Shown in pieces: positions 5,165-13,116 of a stretch of DNA of 18,250 nucleotides (positions are counted from its first letter, which is position 1; each line of letters begins with the position of its first letter). This DNA comes from 2-01-FULL-39-33 sp964361645. Its GTDB lineage: Bacteria; Patescibacteriota; Patescibacteriia; 2-01-FULL-39-33. Under the pieces are notes generated by a model. That model searched no databases. It was not told the origin of the DNA and saw nothing but the letters and a program-made list of their open reading frames with translations. The DNA lies in NCBI GenBank assembly GCA_964361645.1, contig CAYIBK010000023.1, forward strand, positions 1 to 18,250, read 5' to 3'. Position numbers and translations under genes: made by a program.

Positions 5165-5833
5165 ATGACTATATATCCAGGTATTACCACTACCAATAGA
5201 AATTGGCGAGATCGTATTAAAGAGGTTAAAAAATCAGGCCTAACAGAAATAAGTTTTTTCCCCACTTGCCTAAAAGCTTCAGAGCGCCAGGAATCTTATG
5301 ATTTACTAATAAAAGCGGGAATCAAGAAAATTCCTTTCATCCATTTAAGAACGGATATGGATGCTGATGAGATTAATTACTTAATCAATCAGTTTAAAAC
5401 CAAAGTCTTTAATATTCATACTATTGGGGCCCATAAGATGGATTATAATCTCTCGGCTTTTAGCAGTATGATTTATATCGAGAATCAAGCCCATAGATTT
5501 GCCGATAATGAGCTTAAAAGTTATGCCGGCATTTGTATTGATTTTTCTCATTTAGAAAATGCCAGATTAAATAAAATGACTATTTATGATTATTTTATGG
5601 ATTTAATCGGCCGATATCCCTGTGGCTGTGCCCACGTCAATGCCATTAAAAATAAGCCGATAAATAAGACTATATGGCACTATGATTACCACAAGTATGA
5701 TAACTTGAGCGATTTCGATTATTTGGCTAAATATAAGGATTTAATACCCAATATTGTGGCTTTAGAATTGGAAAATTCTATTTCAGAACAGCTTAAAGCC
5801 AAGGATTATATTGAAAAATTAATTACGGCCTAA
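5165..5833 (+). CDS. TIM-barrel, xylose-isomerase/AP-endonuclease-2-like protein
   Basis: The 222-residue protein starts MTIYPGITTTNRNW and shows the alternating strand-helix pattern of a TIM barrel: EISFFPTCL, KIPFIHLR, KVFNIHTIG, MIYIENQA, GICIDFSHLEN, GCAHVNAI and IVALELENSI. Strand-end acidic and histidine residues (Glu in IYIEN, Asp and His in IDFSHLEN, His in CAHVN, Glu in ELEN) sit where metal ligands lie in sugar-phosphate isomerase/endonuclease IV-type barrels. It is shorter than xylose isomerase or endonuclease IV, so the exact reaction is unknown. I recall close relatives in many Parcubacteria. ATG 5165 is used; the ATG at 5158 is in another frame. Confidence 0.7.
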   Translation: MTIYPGITTTNRNWRDRIKEVKKSGLTEISFFPTCLKASERQESYDLLIKAGIKKIPFIHLRTDMDADEINYLINQFKTKVFNIHTIGAHKMDYNLSAFSSMIYIENQAHRFADNELKSYAGICIDFSHLENARLNKMTIYDYFMDLIGRYPCGCAHVNAIKNKPINKTIWHYDYHKYDNLSDFDYLAKYKDLIPNIVALELENSISEQLKAKDYIEKLITA

Positions 5834-5855
5834 ATTGCCAGTTTTACTTTTTCTC

Positions 5856-5884
5856 TTGTTTTTCCTATAATATTGGTATATAAT
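5856..5884 (+). promoter_or_regulatory. Promoter of the HU gene
   Basis: TTGTTT (5856-5861), 17-bp spacer, TATAAT (5879-5884). Another TATAAT at 5866-5871 has no good -35. The predicted leader is about 47 nt. Confidence 0.65.
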
Positions 5885-5937
5885 CTAAGTATGTGGAAAA
5901 CTAATTCCATAATTTATTAATTAACTAATAGAGTACT

Positions 5938-6219
5938 ATGGCTAAGATGACCAAATCTCAAATATTGGCTGCTTTGGCAGAAAAAACCAATATCAGTAAA
6001 AAAGATGTCACATTGTTAGTTGACGCCCTTACTGAAATGGCTTATGTAGAGGTTAAAAAAAGTGGTGAGTTTACCATTTCCGGTATCGGAAAATTGGTAA
6101 AAGTTGACCGAAAAGCAAGAATGGGACGAAACCCAGCCACTGGCGAGTCAATTAAGATTCCAGCTAAGACAGTTGTGAAGTTCAGAGTAGCTAAGGCCGC
6201 CAAAGAAGCAGTTTTATAA
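5938..6219 (+). CDS. HU-family DNA-binding protein
   Basis: This 93-residue protein matches HU/IHF proteins throughout: N-terminal helices MTKSQILAALAEKTNISKK and VTLLVDALTEMAYVEVKK, the GEFTISGIGKLVKVDRKAR strand region, the DNA-contacting arm with GRNPATGE (the Pro that intercalates into the minor groove), and the closing IPAKTVVKFRVAKAAKEAVL. HU dimers bend and compact DNA and support replication, recombination and transcription. It is a monocistronic gene with a clear promoter and a strong terminator, as expected for an abundant protein. No SD precedes the ATG. Confidence 0.96.
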   Translation: MAKMTKSQILAALAEKTNISKKDVTLLVDALTEMAYVEVKKSGEFTISGIGKLVKVDRKARMGRNPATGESIKIPAKTVVKFRVAKAAKEAVL

Positions 6220-6237
6220 TTAGTTGTTAGTTATCTC

Positions 6238-6267
6238 AAACTCCTCCATTTTTTTGGAGGAGTTTTT
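6238..6267 (+). terminator. Rho-independent terminator of the HU gene
   Basis: AAACTCCTCCA (6238-6248) pairs exactly with TGGAGGAGTTT (6255-6265) around a T-rich loop, with T residues to 6267. Confidence 0.85.
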
Positions 6268-6285
6268 GTGTTACAATATACAATA

Positions 6286-6416
6286 GTTAGAAAGTTCTTA
6301 AAGTTAATAAAGTTGAAAGTATTTTTTAAAATTAAATAAGCATAATTAACTCTCGGTTTTTAAACTAAAGTAACGAATAATACTTTACCAACTTTATAAC
6401 TTTTTACTTTATAAAC
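6286..6416. repeat. AT-rich imperfect inverted repeat built of AAAGTT units
   Basis: The left arm (6286-6321) has repeated AAAGTT/AAAGTA units and is nearly the reverse complement of the right arm (6381-6416), with a few single-base gaps. The spacer is about 60 bp. It fills the space between the HU terminator and the glycosyltransferase gene and could form a large cruciform or RNA hairpin in the leader. Confidence 0.55.
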
Positions 6417-6428
6417 TAATTTATTTCC

Positions 6429-7778
6429 ATGTCCGGTAAAAATTTAAAAGAAATAATGCATAAGGCCTGGGTAGTTACAGTGGATATGGGTTACGGCCAT
6501 CAAAGGGCGGCCCATCCTTTAAATTATTTGGCTGAAGGCGGTATTATTACGGCCAATAATTATAAAGGTATACCCAAAAAAGATAAAGATATTTGGATCA
6601 ATAGTAAAAGTATTTATGAATTTATTTCCCGCTTTAAAAAAGTGCCCTTTTTAGGCGATAAGATTTTTAATATTTACGATAGATTCCAATCCATACCCAA
6701 TTTTTATCCTCGGCGAGATTTATCTAGACCCAATTTACAGCTTAAGCAGATATATCGTTTGATTGATGAATTCCATTGGGGTCGGGATTTAATTACGAAA
6801 TTATCAGAAAAGCCATTACCGCTTATTACCACCTTTTTTGTGACCGCTTTTATGGCGGAATATTTTAATTACCCGGGGGAAATTTATTGTATTGCCACCG
6901 ATACTGATGTTAGTCGAACTTGGGTACCACTGGATCCCAAAAATAGTCGTATTATGTATTTTGCCCCCAATAGAAGAGTAGTCGATAGACTAATGCTTTA
7001 TGGCGTCAGGGAAGAGAAGATTTTTTTAACCGGCTTTCCCTTGCCGGCAGAAAATGTGGGAAAAAATTTAGAAATCATCAAAGAAGATTTAGGCAAAAGA
7101 TTAATTAATCTTGATCCTGATAAATTTTATATTTCTCAATACGAAAAAACTCTTCGCCATTACCTAGGAAATAAATTAATCAAAAAACCCGTTCGACCGC
7201 TAACCATCACTTTTGCCATTGGTGGAGCTGGAGCTCAGAGAGAGCTGGGTGGGACGATTATGAATAGTTTAAAGAAACAAATAGCCAGTGAGGAAATAAT
7301 CCTTAATTTAATGGCTGGCACTCATTTGGCGGTTAATCAATATTTTAAGGATAAGGCCAAAGAGGTTGGCGTAGCGTCTCATTTGGGTAAAAGTGTTAAA
7401 ATTATTTTTAATAGGAATAAATATGAATTTTTTAAAGAGTTTAATAAAGTTTTAAGGAAAACCGATATTTTATGGACCAAGCCAAGCGAGCTGTCTTTTT
7501 ATTGTGCTCTAGGAATACCAATTATCACCGCTCCTCCCATCGGCTCACAAGAAATTTTTAACCAGAGATGGTTAAGAATCATTGGTGCTGGTGTTAAAGA
7601 AGATGAGCCAAGGTATGTCAATGAATGGTTGCCGGATTGGCTCAAATCTGGCTGGCTGGCGGAAGCGGCGATGCAGGGTTTTTTGGAAGCGCCTAAATTC
7701 GGCACTTATAATATAGAGAAAATAATATTCCATCAATATGAGAAAGCTAAGAAGGTAGAAACGGTTTTGCAATATTAA
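6429..7778 (+). CDS. GT-B glycosyltransferase resembling MGDG synthase/MurG (GT28-like)
   Basis: The 449-residue protein begins with a Rossmann strand and glycine-histidine loop, VVTVDMGYGHQRAA (residues 15-28), close to the GxGHxxAA motif of the MGDG-synthase N-terminal domain. The second half opens with LTITFAIGGAGAQ, a typical start of the C-terminal nucleotide-sugar-binding domain. It also holds KPSELSFYCALGIPIITAPP (from residue 351) and SQEIFNQRWL, matching the GT28 pattern in which a KPxE-like loop and QExxN contact the nucleotide-sugar. The acceptor is unknown; glycolipid or envelope glycan synthesis at the membrane is the likely role. It is longer than usual, with an insertion near residues 205-250. 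The start could also be Met10. No SD is visible. Confidence 0.7.
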   Translation: MSGKNLKEIMHKAWVVTVDMGYGHQRAAHPLNYLAEGGIITANNYKGIPKKDKDIWINSKSIYEFISRFKKVPFLGDKIFNIYDRFQSIPNFYPRRDLSRPNLQLKQIYRLIDEFHWGRDLITKLSEKPLPLITTFFVTAFMAEYFNYPGEIYCIATDTDVSRTWVPLDPKNSRIMYFAPNRRVVDRLMLYGVREEKIFLTGFPLPAENVGKNLEIIKEDLGKRLINLDPDKFYISQYEKTLRHYLGNKLIKKPVRPLTITFAIGGAGAQRELGGTIMNSLKKQIASEEIILNLMAGTHLAVNQYFKDKAKEVGVASHLGKSVKIIFNRNKYEFFKEFNKVLRKTDILWTKPSELSFYCALGIPIITAPPIGSQEIFNQRWLRIIGAGVKEDEPRYVNEWLPDWLKSGWLAEAAMQGFLEAPKFGTYNIEKIIFHQYEKAKKVETVLQY

Positions 7779-7791
7779 AGTATTTAAATAT

Positions 7792-7822
7792 AAAATATTC
7801 AAATTAGTTTGAATATTTTTTT
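7792..7822 (+). terminator. Hairpin terminator after the glycosyltransferase gene
   Basis: AAAATATTCAAA (7792-7803) pairs exactly with TTTGAATATTTT (7808-7819) around TTAG, with T residues to 7822. The stem is AT-rich but long, 12 bp. Confidence 0.65.
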
Positions 7823-7919
7823 ATTGATTAATAATCTTCTTGTTTTATTACAAAATTATTTCAAAGCTGCCCGTTTTATTAAAAAAATAAATCGAGCATA
7901 TGGAAAATTTAGATTAAGC

Positions 7920-7998
7920 GTCATTGCGAGGTACGAAGCAATCCCATGTTTATATCAAATGAGATTGCTTCGCTCCACTTTGTTTCGCTCGCAATGAC
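7920..7998. repeat. Dispersed palindromic repeat, copy 1
   Basis: GTCATTGCGAG (7920-7930) pairs with CTCGCAATGAC (7988-7998). Inside, CGAAGCAATC pairs with GATTGCTTCG. The same arms recur at 14607-14682. Elements of this GTCATTGCGAG type are known as dispersed non-coding palindromes in many bacterial genomes. Any reading frame across it is spurious. Confidence 0.85.
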
Positions 7999-8011
7999 AA
8001 TATACTTGGAG

Positions 8012-8078
8012 TGCCAAATTGTTATCGCTCGTAGTTTTGCGCCATTTTTGCTAAAAGTGGCATAAAGAGTATTTGGCA
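8012..8078. other. Long hairpin upstream of the SUF promoter
   Basis: TGCCAAAT (8012-8019) pairs with ATTTGGCA (8071-8078), and within it GCCATTTTT (8041-8049) pairs with AAAAGTGGC (8053-8061), one G-T pair included. It lies 49 bp before the -35, so it is outside the expected SUF message. It may be a cruciform, a remnant of a palindromic element, or an unannotated small RNA. Confidence 0.4.
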
Positions 8079-8126
8079 GTACAAAAGTAATAGGAATTAA
8101 ATTTCTATTAAGAGCTACTTTTTAAC

Positions 8127-8154
8127 TTGACATAATAATTATTTATAGTATAAT
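8127..8154 (+). promoter_or_regulatory. Consensus sigma70 promoter of the SUF operon
   Basis: TTGACA (8127-8132) and TATAAT (8149-8154) are both perfect, with a 16-bp spacer. Transcription should start near 8161, about 22 nt before the regulator's ATG. Confidence 0.85.
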
Positions 8155-8158
8155 TAAA

Positions 8159-8181
8159 ATACTACTAAATAACTAGGGTAT
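8159..8181. promoter_or_regulatory. Putative Rrf2-type operator over the SUF transcription start
   Basis: The imperfect inverted repeat has outer arms ATAC (8159-8162) and GTAT (8178-8181) and inner CTA (8165-8167) and TAG (8174-8176), offset by one base. The ATA...TAT ends and inner CT/AG pairs resemble the type-1 IscR site of E. coli. It overlaps the predicted start point, a position suited to repression by the Rrf2 protein encoded immediately after it. The binding is inferred. Confidence 0.45.
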
Positions 8182-8182
8182 T

Positions 8183-8605
8183 ATGTCTTTTTTCGGCACT
8201 ATCTCTTCTAAAGAACACAACAGCTTAAGGTTAATTATCCAATTAGCCCAGAGTTATGATGATCAAAAACCAGTTTCTCTTTCTGAAATAAGTGAGGAGG
8301 AAGGTATTTCCATCAAATATTTAGAGCAATTAATTATGCCTTTTAAGAAGGCTAAGATGATTGAAAGTAAGCGTGGTCGCGCTGGTGGTTATGTTATGGT
8401 TAAAAATCCCAAGAAAATATCGCTTAAAGAAATAATCTGGCTAATCAATGATAATCCTAGTTTAGCCATCTGTTTAGACAAGGGCTATAAGAAAGTCTGC
8501 AATTATGATCACAATTGTGTTTCCAAGGATGTTTGGAGCAAAATTCAAAAATCCATGGAAGATTCTCTATCGAAGATGACGCTGTATAAAATTATTAATC
8601 ATTAA
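8183..8605 (+). CDS. Rrf2/IscR-family transcription regulator of the SUF operon
   Basis: The 140-residue protein has the Rrf2 winged helix-turn-helix: SSKEHNSLRLIIQLAQS (helix 1), PVSLSEISEEEGISIKYLEQ (turn region and recognition helix) and the wing SKRGRAGGYVMVKNP, with the family's conserved RGxxGGY. Three cysteines follow at positions 97, 106 and 112, spaced C-x8-C-x5-C, compared with C-x5-C-x5-C in E. coli IscR. All three possible [2Fe-2S] ligands are thus present, so it is likely a cluster sensor rather than a ligand-free Rrf2 protein. It is the first gene of the operon, 12 nt before sufC, behind a consensus promoter and an operator-like repeat, which points to negative autoregulation. 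The slightly longer first Cys spacing is the only oddity. Confidence 0.9.
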   Translation: MSFFGTISSKEHNSLRLIIQLAQSYDDQKPVSLSEISEEEGISIKYLEQLIMPFKKAKMIESKRGRAGGYVMVKNPKKISLKEIIWLINDNPSLAICLDKGYKKVCNYDHNCVSKDVWSKIQKSMEDSLSKMTLYKIINH

Positions 8606-8617
8606 TTATTATAGTCA

Positions 8618-9364
8618 ATGGCTAAAAAAATATCTCCAGAAATGTCAGTGGAAAATCTATATGTCAGCGTAGAGGATAAAAAGATTTTAAACGGCATTAA
8701 TTTAAAAATAAAACCGGGTAAAATAATCGCTCTAATGGGCCCCAATGGCTCTGGTAAATCAACTCTCTCACAGGCTATGGCTGGTCATCCCAAGTATCGG
8801 GTTGATAGGGGCAAGGTTATGTGGCAGGGAAAAAATATTTTAAATCTTAATCCAGAAGAGAGAGCTAAAATGGGCTTATTTTTGTCTTTTCAGTATCCGT
8901 ATGAGTTACCTGGAGTGAATATGTATGATTTTTTATCTACTTGTTATCAGAATATTTTTGGCGGCGAAAGTCATAAGAAAAATTTTGATAAAAAACTAGA
9001 AGAATCTTTAAGATCACTCAAATTAGCCAGCAGTTTTTTAGATCGCTCGGTTAACGAAGGTTTTTCTGGCGGGGAAAAGAAAAAATCAGAGATTCTACAA
9101 ATGAAAATTTTAAATCCTAAAATTGCTATTTTGGATGAAACTGATTCCGGTTTGGATATTGATGCCCTTAAATTAATTGCTAAAAATATTTCTGATTTGA
9201 AATCTCCTAAAATCGGATTTTTAGTTATTACCCATTATAAACGATTGCTTAAATATATTAAGCCAGATGAGGTTCATATTATGTTGGATGGTAAAATTGT
9301 TAAATCTGGTAAATATGATTTGGTTGATAAATTAGAAAAACAGGGTTACGGCTGGCTTAAATAA
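8618..9364 (+). CDS. sufC: SufC, ABC-type ATPase of the SufBCD cluster assembly complex
   Basis: This 248-residue protein matches SufC in length (E. coli 248) and motifs: Walker A GPNGSGKST (residues 41-49, Lys47), Q-loop in FLSFQYPYELPGV, signature FSGGEKKKSEI (SGG at 150-152) in the SufC form, Walker B IAILDETDSGLD (Asp173, Glu174), and the H-loop VITHYKRLL. SufC is a soluble ABC ATPase that binds SufB and SufD in the cytoplasm; ATP hydrolysis changes the complex's shape during cluster assembly. It lies 12 nt after the regulator gene and 14 nt before sufB. No SD is visible. Confidence 0.97.
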   Translation: MAKKISPEMSVENLYVSVEDKKILNGINLKIKPGKIIALMGPNGSGKSTLSQAMAGHPKYRVDRGKVMWQGKNILNLNPEERAKMGLFLSFQYPYELPGVNMYDFLSTCYQNIFGGESHKKNFDKKLEESLRSLKLASSFLDRSVNEGFSGGEKKKSEILQMKILNPKIAILDETDSGLDIDALKLIAKNISDLKSPKIGFLVITHYKRLLKYIKPDEVHIMLDGKIVKSGKYDLVDKLEKQGYGWLK

Positions 9365-9378
9365 CCAATCTTTTATTT

Positions 9379-10773
9379 ATGACTCAAAATATTAAAATAA
9401 ATAGAACCAAATATGATTTCAAAGATGATATTGATTATATTTTCAAGGCTAAAAAGGGTTTATCGGAAAAATTAGTCAAAGACATCTCTTCTAAAAAAGA
9501 AGAGCCAGATTGGATGCTTGATTATCGGCTAAAATCCTTGGCCGCTTTTTTGTCTAAGCCCTTGCCGAGCTGGGGAGCCGATCTAACTAAAATAGATTTT
9601 ACTAATCTAAGTTACTATCTTAAGCCAAGTGAGAAAAGTGCAACCAAATGGAAAGATGTTCCCAAAAAAATCAAAAAAACTTTTGATCGTTTGGGTATTC
9701 CTCAAGCGGAGCGTAAATTTTTGGCTGGTGTGGGCGCTCAATATGAATCAGAAGTGATTTATCATAGCCTAAAAAAACATTGGACTGATTTGGGTGTGGT
9801 TTTTTGTGATATGTCAGAAGCCCCCAAACTTTATCCTGATTTGGTTAAAAAATATTTCGGTTCGGTGGTGCCATTTAATGATAATAAATTTTCGGCCCTC
9901 AATACGGCGATGTGGTCTGGCGGATCATTTATTTATATCCCCAAAGGCGTTACCGTGGAAATGCCACTCCAAGCTTATTTTAGAATCAATGCTCCCTCCA
10001 TGGGCCAGTTTGAAAGAACTTTGATTATTGTAGATGAAGACGCCTCCGTGCATTATATTGAAGGTTGCACTGCTCCCGTTTACTCCAAAGATTCTTTGCA
10101 TGCGGCGGTAGTAGAAGTAATTGCTCTGCCCAGATCAAGAGTGCGTTATACCACCATACAGAATTGGTCTAGTAATGTTTATAATCTAGTTACCAAAAGA
10201 GCCGCCGCTTATGAAAATGCTTTAGTAGAATGGGTTGATGGTAATTTAGGATCTAAAACCACCATGAAATATCCAGCTGTGGTTTTAAGAGGCGAAGGTG
10301 CTAAAGCCGATATTTTATCAGTGGCTTTTGCCGGCAAAAATCAACATCAGGACACCGGCGCTAAAGTTATCCATTTAGCTAGTAATACTTCTTCCAAGAT
10401 AGTTTCCAAATCAATTTCCAAAGATGGCGGCCGCGCTTCTTATCGTGGGCTAGTTTCTATTGCTAAAAATGCCGCCAATTGCCAAGTCAAAGTTAATTGT
10501 GATGCTCTGCTCTTAGATGAAAAATCTCGTTCCGATACTTATCCTACCATGAATATAAGTAATAAAAATTCCATCATCGAACACGAAGCTAGTGTGTCTA
10601 AAGTGAGCGAAGATCAATTGTTTTATTTGATGTCTAGAGGTTTGTCACGCGAAGAAGCAGAGCGGATGATTGTAGCTGGCTTTTTAGAAATTTTTGCTAA
10701 AGAATTACCACTGGAATATGCCGTTGAATTAAATAGATTGATTAAAATGGAAATGGAAGGCAGTGTTGGCTAA
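9379..10773 (+). CDS. sufB: SufB, scaffold subunit of SufBCD
   Basis: At 464 residues it is close to other SufB proteins (E. coli 495). Typical stretches are GVGAQYESEVIYHS, CDMSEA, WSGGSFIYIPKGVTVEMPLQAYFRIN, the beta-helix core IEGCTAPVYSKDSLHAAVVEV with Cys230 (matching the conserved cysteine of the EGC motif, Cys254 in E. coli), and VNCDALLLDEKS with Cys374 (region of E. coli Cys405, a proposed cluster-assembly residue). The C-terminal SufB/D helix region FYLMSRGLSREEAERMIVAGF binds SufC. Acting with SufC and SufD, it is the site where a new Fe-S cluster is built. 15 nt separate it from sufD. Confidence 0.97.
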   Translation: MTQNIKINRTKYDFKDDIDYIFKAKKGLSEKLVKDISSKKEEPDWMLDYRLKSLAAFLSKPLPSWGADLTKIDFTNLSYYLKPSEKSATKWKDVPKKIKKTFDRLGIPQAERKFLAGVGAQYESEVIYHSLKKHWTDLGVVFCDMSEAPKLYPDLVKKYFGSVVPFNDNKFSALNTAMWSGGSFIYIPKGVTVEMPLQAYFRINAPSMGQFERTLIIVDEDASVHYIEGCTAPVYSKDSLHAAVVEVIALPRSRVRYTTIQNWSSNVYNLVTKRAAAYENALVEWVDGNLGSKTTMKYPAVVLRGEGAKADILSVAFAGKNQHQDTGAKVIHLASNTSSKIVSKSISKDGGRASYRGLVSIAKNAANCQVKVNCDALLLDEKSRSDTYPTMNISNKNSIIEHEASVSKVSEDQLFYLMSRGLSREEAERMIVAGFLEIFAKELPLEYAVELNRLIKMEMEGSVG

Positions 10774-10788
10774 AATAAATATTTAATT

Positions 10789-11883
10789 ATGGTAGACAAA
10801 GTAAATTATATTTTAAATAAAGTGGCAGTTCTAGAGAAGAGACTAGCTTTTAATAGGGAAGCTCTCAGTTGGCCTTGGCTAGAACTTTTGCCTCAAAAAA
10901 CCAAGCTTAAAAAAATAAAATTGGCTGATTTTTTGTCCGGCTTTGATGATTTGAATTATCTTAATTATCAAGGTGTAAAAATAAGATTAGCTAATTCCAG
11001 TGATTATCAAAAAATAGCTCCACTTTTGGCCCTGTCCTATTCTTCTTATAACAAAATCGAATTACTTCAATTACTGCGTTCTAAATCAGATATAATAATT
11101 ACCATTCCCGATGGTGTTAAATTGGATATTTCTTATAAAAATTCCATCTTTTCTTTTTGGGGCAATGTTTATTTTTTTGTTGGTAATAATTCGCAGGTGA
11201 CTATTATTGATCACCATCTTACTAGTAATAATTTTGGATCTGGATCTGTTTATTTAATATCTGGTAATAATAGTCAAATAGAATATTTATCTATAGCAGG
11301 CACCAATTCCTATAATTTTAATCTTAGGTCTTATCCGGGTGAATCATCCAGTCATCATCTTTATGCTCTAGGAAAAATGTCTAAAAAATATTATTATTAT
11401 AATATAGCTTCATTTTTAGCCAGAGCTAATTCCCATAATTATATTTTATCTTCTTTAAGTTTTTTAAATAGCGCCAAATCAATTGTTAAATTACAGAATA
11501 ATCACATTGCTCAAGGCACAACTGGCGATATAAAATTTAAAGGTATTGGTTTTCATAAGTCTCAATCTAAAGTAGATGGCTTAATTGAAATTTATAAAAC
11601 AGCTTACAAAACCAATTCTTATCTTAAAGAAGATATTATTTTAGCTTCTGAGGGTAGTTATATTAAGGCCGAACCTAATTTGGAAATTTTGAACAACGAT
11701 GTCAAAGCCTCCCACGGGGCGACGATTGGTTATATGGATAAAAACGCTTTATTTTATTTGATGTCACGGGGACTATCTAAAGATAGGGCGGAAAAATTAA
11801 TGGCTGATGGCTTTTTAAAAAGTTTGTCTAAAGATATTATAAATTCAGAAATTAAAAATAAATTTGAAAAATATTGGCTTTAA
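10789..11883 (+). CDS. sufD: SufD, partner subunit of SufBCD
   Basis: This 364-residue protein is shorter than E. coli SufD (423) and its first half is poorly conserved. The C-terminal half is clear: GTTGDIKFKGIGFHKSQSK, AEPNLEILNNDVKASHGATI with His309 (the conserved HGAT histidine, E. coli His360, implicated in iron handling), and the SufC-binding helices FYLMSRGLSKDRAEKLMADGF. The middle consists of beta-strand repeats as in the SufB/D beta-helix. Some of the repeats are rich in Ser, Tyr and Asn. It pairs with SufB in the SufBC2D complex. Its stop lies 3 nt before sufS, implying translational coupling. Confidence 0.93.
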   Translation: MVDKVNYILNKVAVLEKRLAFNREALSWPWLELLPQKTKLKKIKLADFLSGFDDLNYLNYQGVKIRLANSSDYQKIAPLLALSYSSYNKIELLQLLRSKSDIIITIPDGVKLDISYKNSIFSFWGNVYFFVGNNSQVTIIDHHLTSNNFGSGSVYLISGNNSQIEYLSIAGTNSYNFNLRSYPGESSSHHLYALGKMSKKYYYYNIASFLARANSHNYILSSLSFLNSAKSIVKLQNNHIAQGTTGDIKFKGIGFHKSQSKVDGLIEIYKTAYKTNSYLKEDIILASEGSYIKAEPNLEILNNDVKASHGATIGYMDKNALFYLMSRGLSKDRAEKLMADGFLKSLSKDIINSEIKNKFEKYWL

Positions 11884-11886
11884 ATT

Positions 11887-13116
11887 ATGAAAAATATAGT
11901 TAATAAAAATAATTTCCCCATCTTTTCTGGCCGTTTAAAAAAAATGGTTTATTTAGATAGCGCGGCTACCAGTCAAAAACCCCAAGAGGTAATCCAGGCA
12001 GAATCGGATTGGTATGGCAAATATAATGCCAATATTCATCGCGGCGCTTACAAGCTGGCCGAGGAAGCGACTCAGTTATTTGAAGACTCGCGCCAAAAAG
12101 TGGCTGAGTTTATCGGTGCCCAGTCTTTTAGATCAATCGTCTTCACTAAAGGCGCGACTGAAGGCATTAATTTAGTGGCTGCCTCTTTTGCGCGTCATAA
12201 TTTAAAACAGGGAGATACTATTTTACTGACAGAAATGGAACATCATGCCAATATCGTGCCTTGGCAAATATTAGCTAAAGAAAAAAATCTAAAAATAAAA
12301 TATTGGCCGATTAGTAAATCAGGGGAGTTGGTAATGACTAATTTGAATCAATTATTTAGGCATGTTAAATTTTTATCTTTAGTCCATATTTCTAATGTTT
12401 TGGGCACCATTAATCCAGTGGAAAAAATAATTGCCTTGGCTAAGAAAAGGGGCATTGTGGTTTTGGTGGACGCAGCTCAAAGTGTTATTCATTTACCCTT
12501 AAATGTTTCCAAAATGAAACCAGATTTTTTAGTTTTTTCTAGTCATAAAATGTTAGGCCCGACTGGCGTGGGAGTTTTATATATCAATCCTGATCTTCAT
12601 CAGCAAATGACGCCCTATCAATCAGGCGGGGAAATGATTTCTGAAGTTAATTTTAAAATATCTAAATTCAAAAAGGTGCCTTGGCTACTGGAGGCTGGCA
12701 CTCAACCTTTGGCTCAGGTTTTTGCCCTAGGCAAAGCAATTGATTATATAAATAAAATTGGTTTAAAAAATATTCAAAAACATTCTCAGAAATTAACTGC
12801 CTATGCTTATCTTAAATTATCAGCTACTCCCGATTTAATGATTTATGGCCCCGTTGCTTCCAAGCGTTTAGGACTTATAAGTTTTTCTACCAAAATAATT
12901 CATGCTCATGATTTAGCCACCCTACTGGATAGAAAAAATATATTTATCAGAGCCGGCCATCATTGTGCTATGCCTTTACATAATAAATTAAAGGTGGTCG
13001 CCACAGCTCGTCTAAGCTTTGGTGTTTATAACACCAAAGAAGATATTGATCGGGCAGTTGAAAGTATTAAATCTATTTTAAAACAATGGAACAAACCTAC
13101 AAAAAAACAATCCTAA
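11887..13116 (+). CDS. sufS: SufS, group II cysteine desulfurase
   Basis: The 409-residue protein has the full length of SufS (E. coli 406). Key features: VYLDSAATSQKP near the N-terminus, NIHRGAYKLAEEAT, TKGATEGINLVA (PLP phosphate cup), TEMEHHANIVPWQ (His stacking on PLP), VDAAQSV, and FSSHKMLGPTGVGVLY with the PLP lysine Lys221. RAGHHCAMPLH carries the catalytic Cys360 in the short loop that defines group II enzymes. It removes sulfur from L-cysteine as a persulfide and passes it to SufU. Its end overlaps the start of the next gene by 31 nt, which fits tight co-expression with its sulfur acceptor. Confidence 0.97.
   Translation: MKNIVNKNNFPIFSGRLKKMVYLDSAATSQKPQEVIQAESDWYGKYNANIHRGAYKLAEEATQLFEDSRQKVAEFIGAQSFRSIVFTKGATEGINLVAASFARHNLKQGDTILLTEMEHHANIVPWQILAKEKNLKIKYWPISKSGELVMTNLNQLFRHVKFLSLVHISNVLGTINPVEKIIALAKKRGIVVLVDAAQSVIHLPLNVSKMKPDFLVFSSHKMLGPTGVGVLYINPDLHQQMTPYQSGGEMISEVNFKISKFKKVPWLLEAGTQPLAQVFALGKAIDYINKIGLKNIQKHSQKLTAYAYLKLSATPDLMIYGPVASKRLGLISFSTKIIHAHDLATLLDRKNIFIRAGHHCAMPLHNKLKVVATARLSFGVYNTKEDIDRAVESIKSILKQWNKPTKKQS

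Noticed and set aside
6286..6416. CRISPR array or replication-origin iterons
   Set aside because: Units are 6-11 nt, AT-only, inverted rather than regularly spaced, and there are no cas, dnaA or rep genes nearby.
7809..7997. 62-codon plus-strand frame after the glycosyltransferase gene
   Set aside because: It begins inside the terminator and ends within the palindromic repeat; SVIARYEAIP is the translation of that repeat. No SD or homology.
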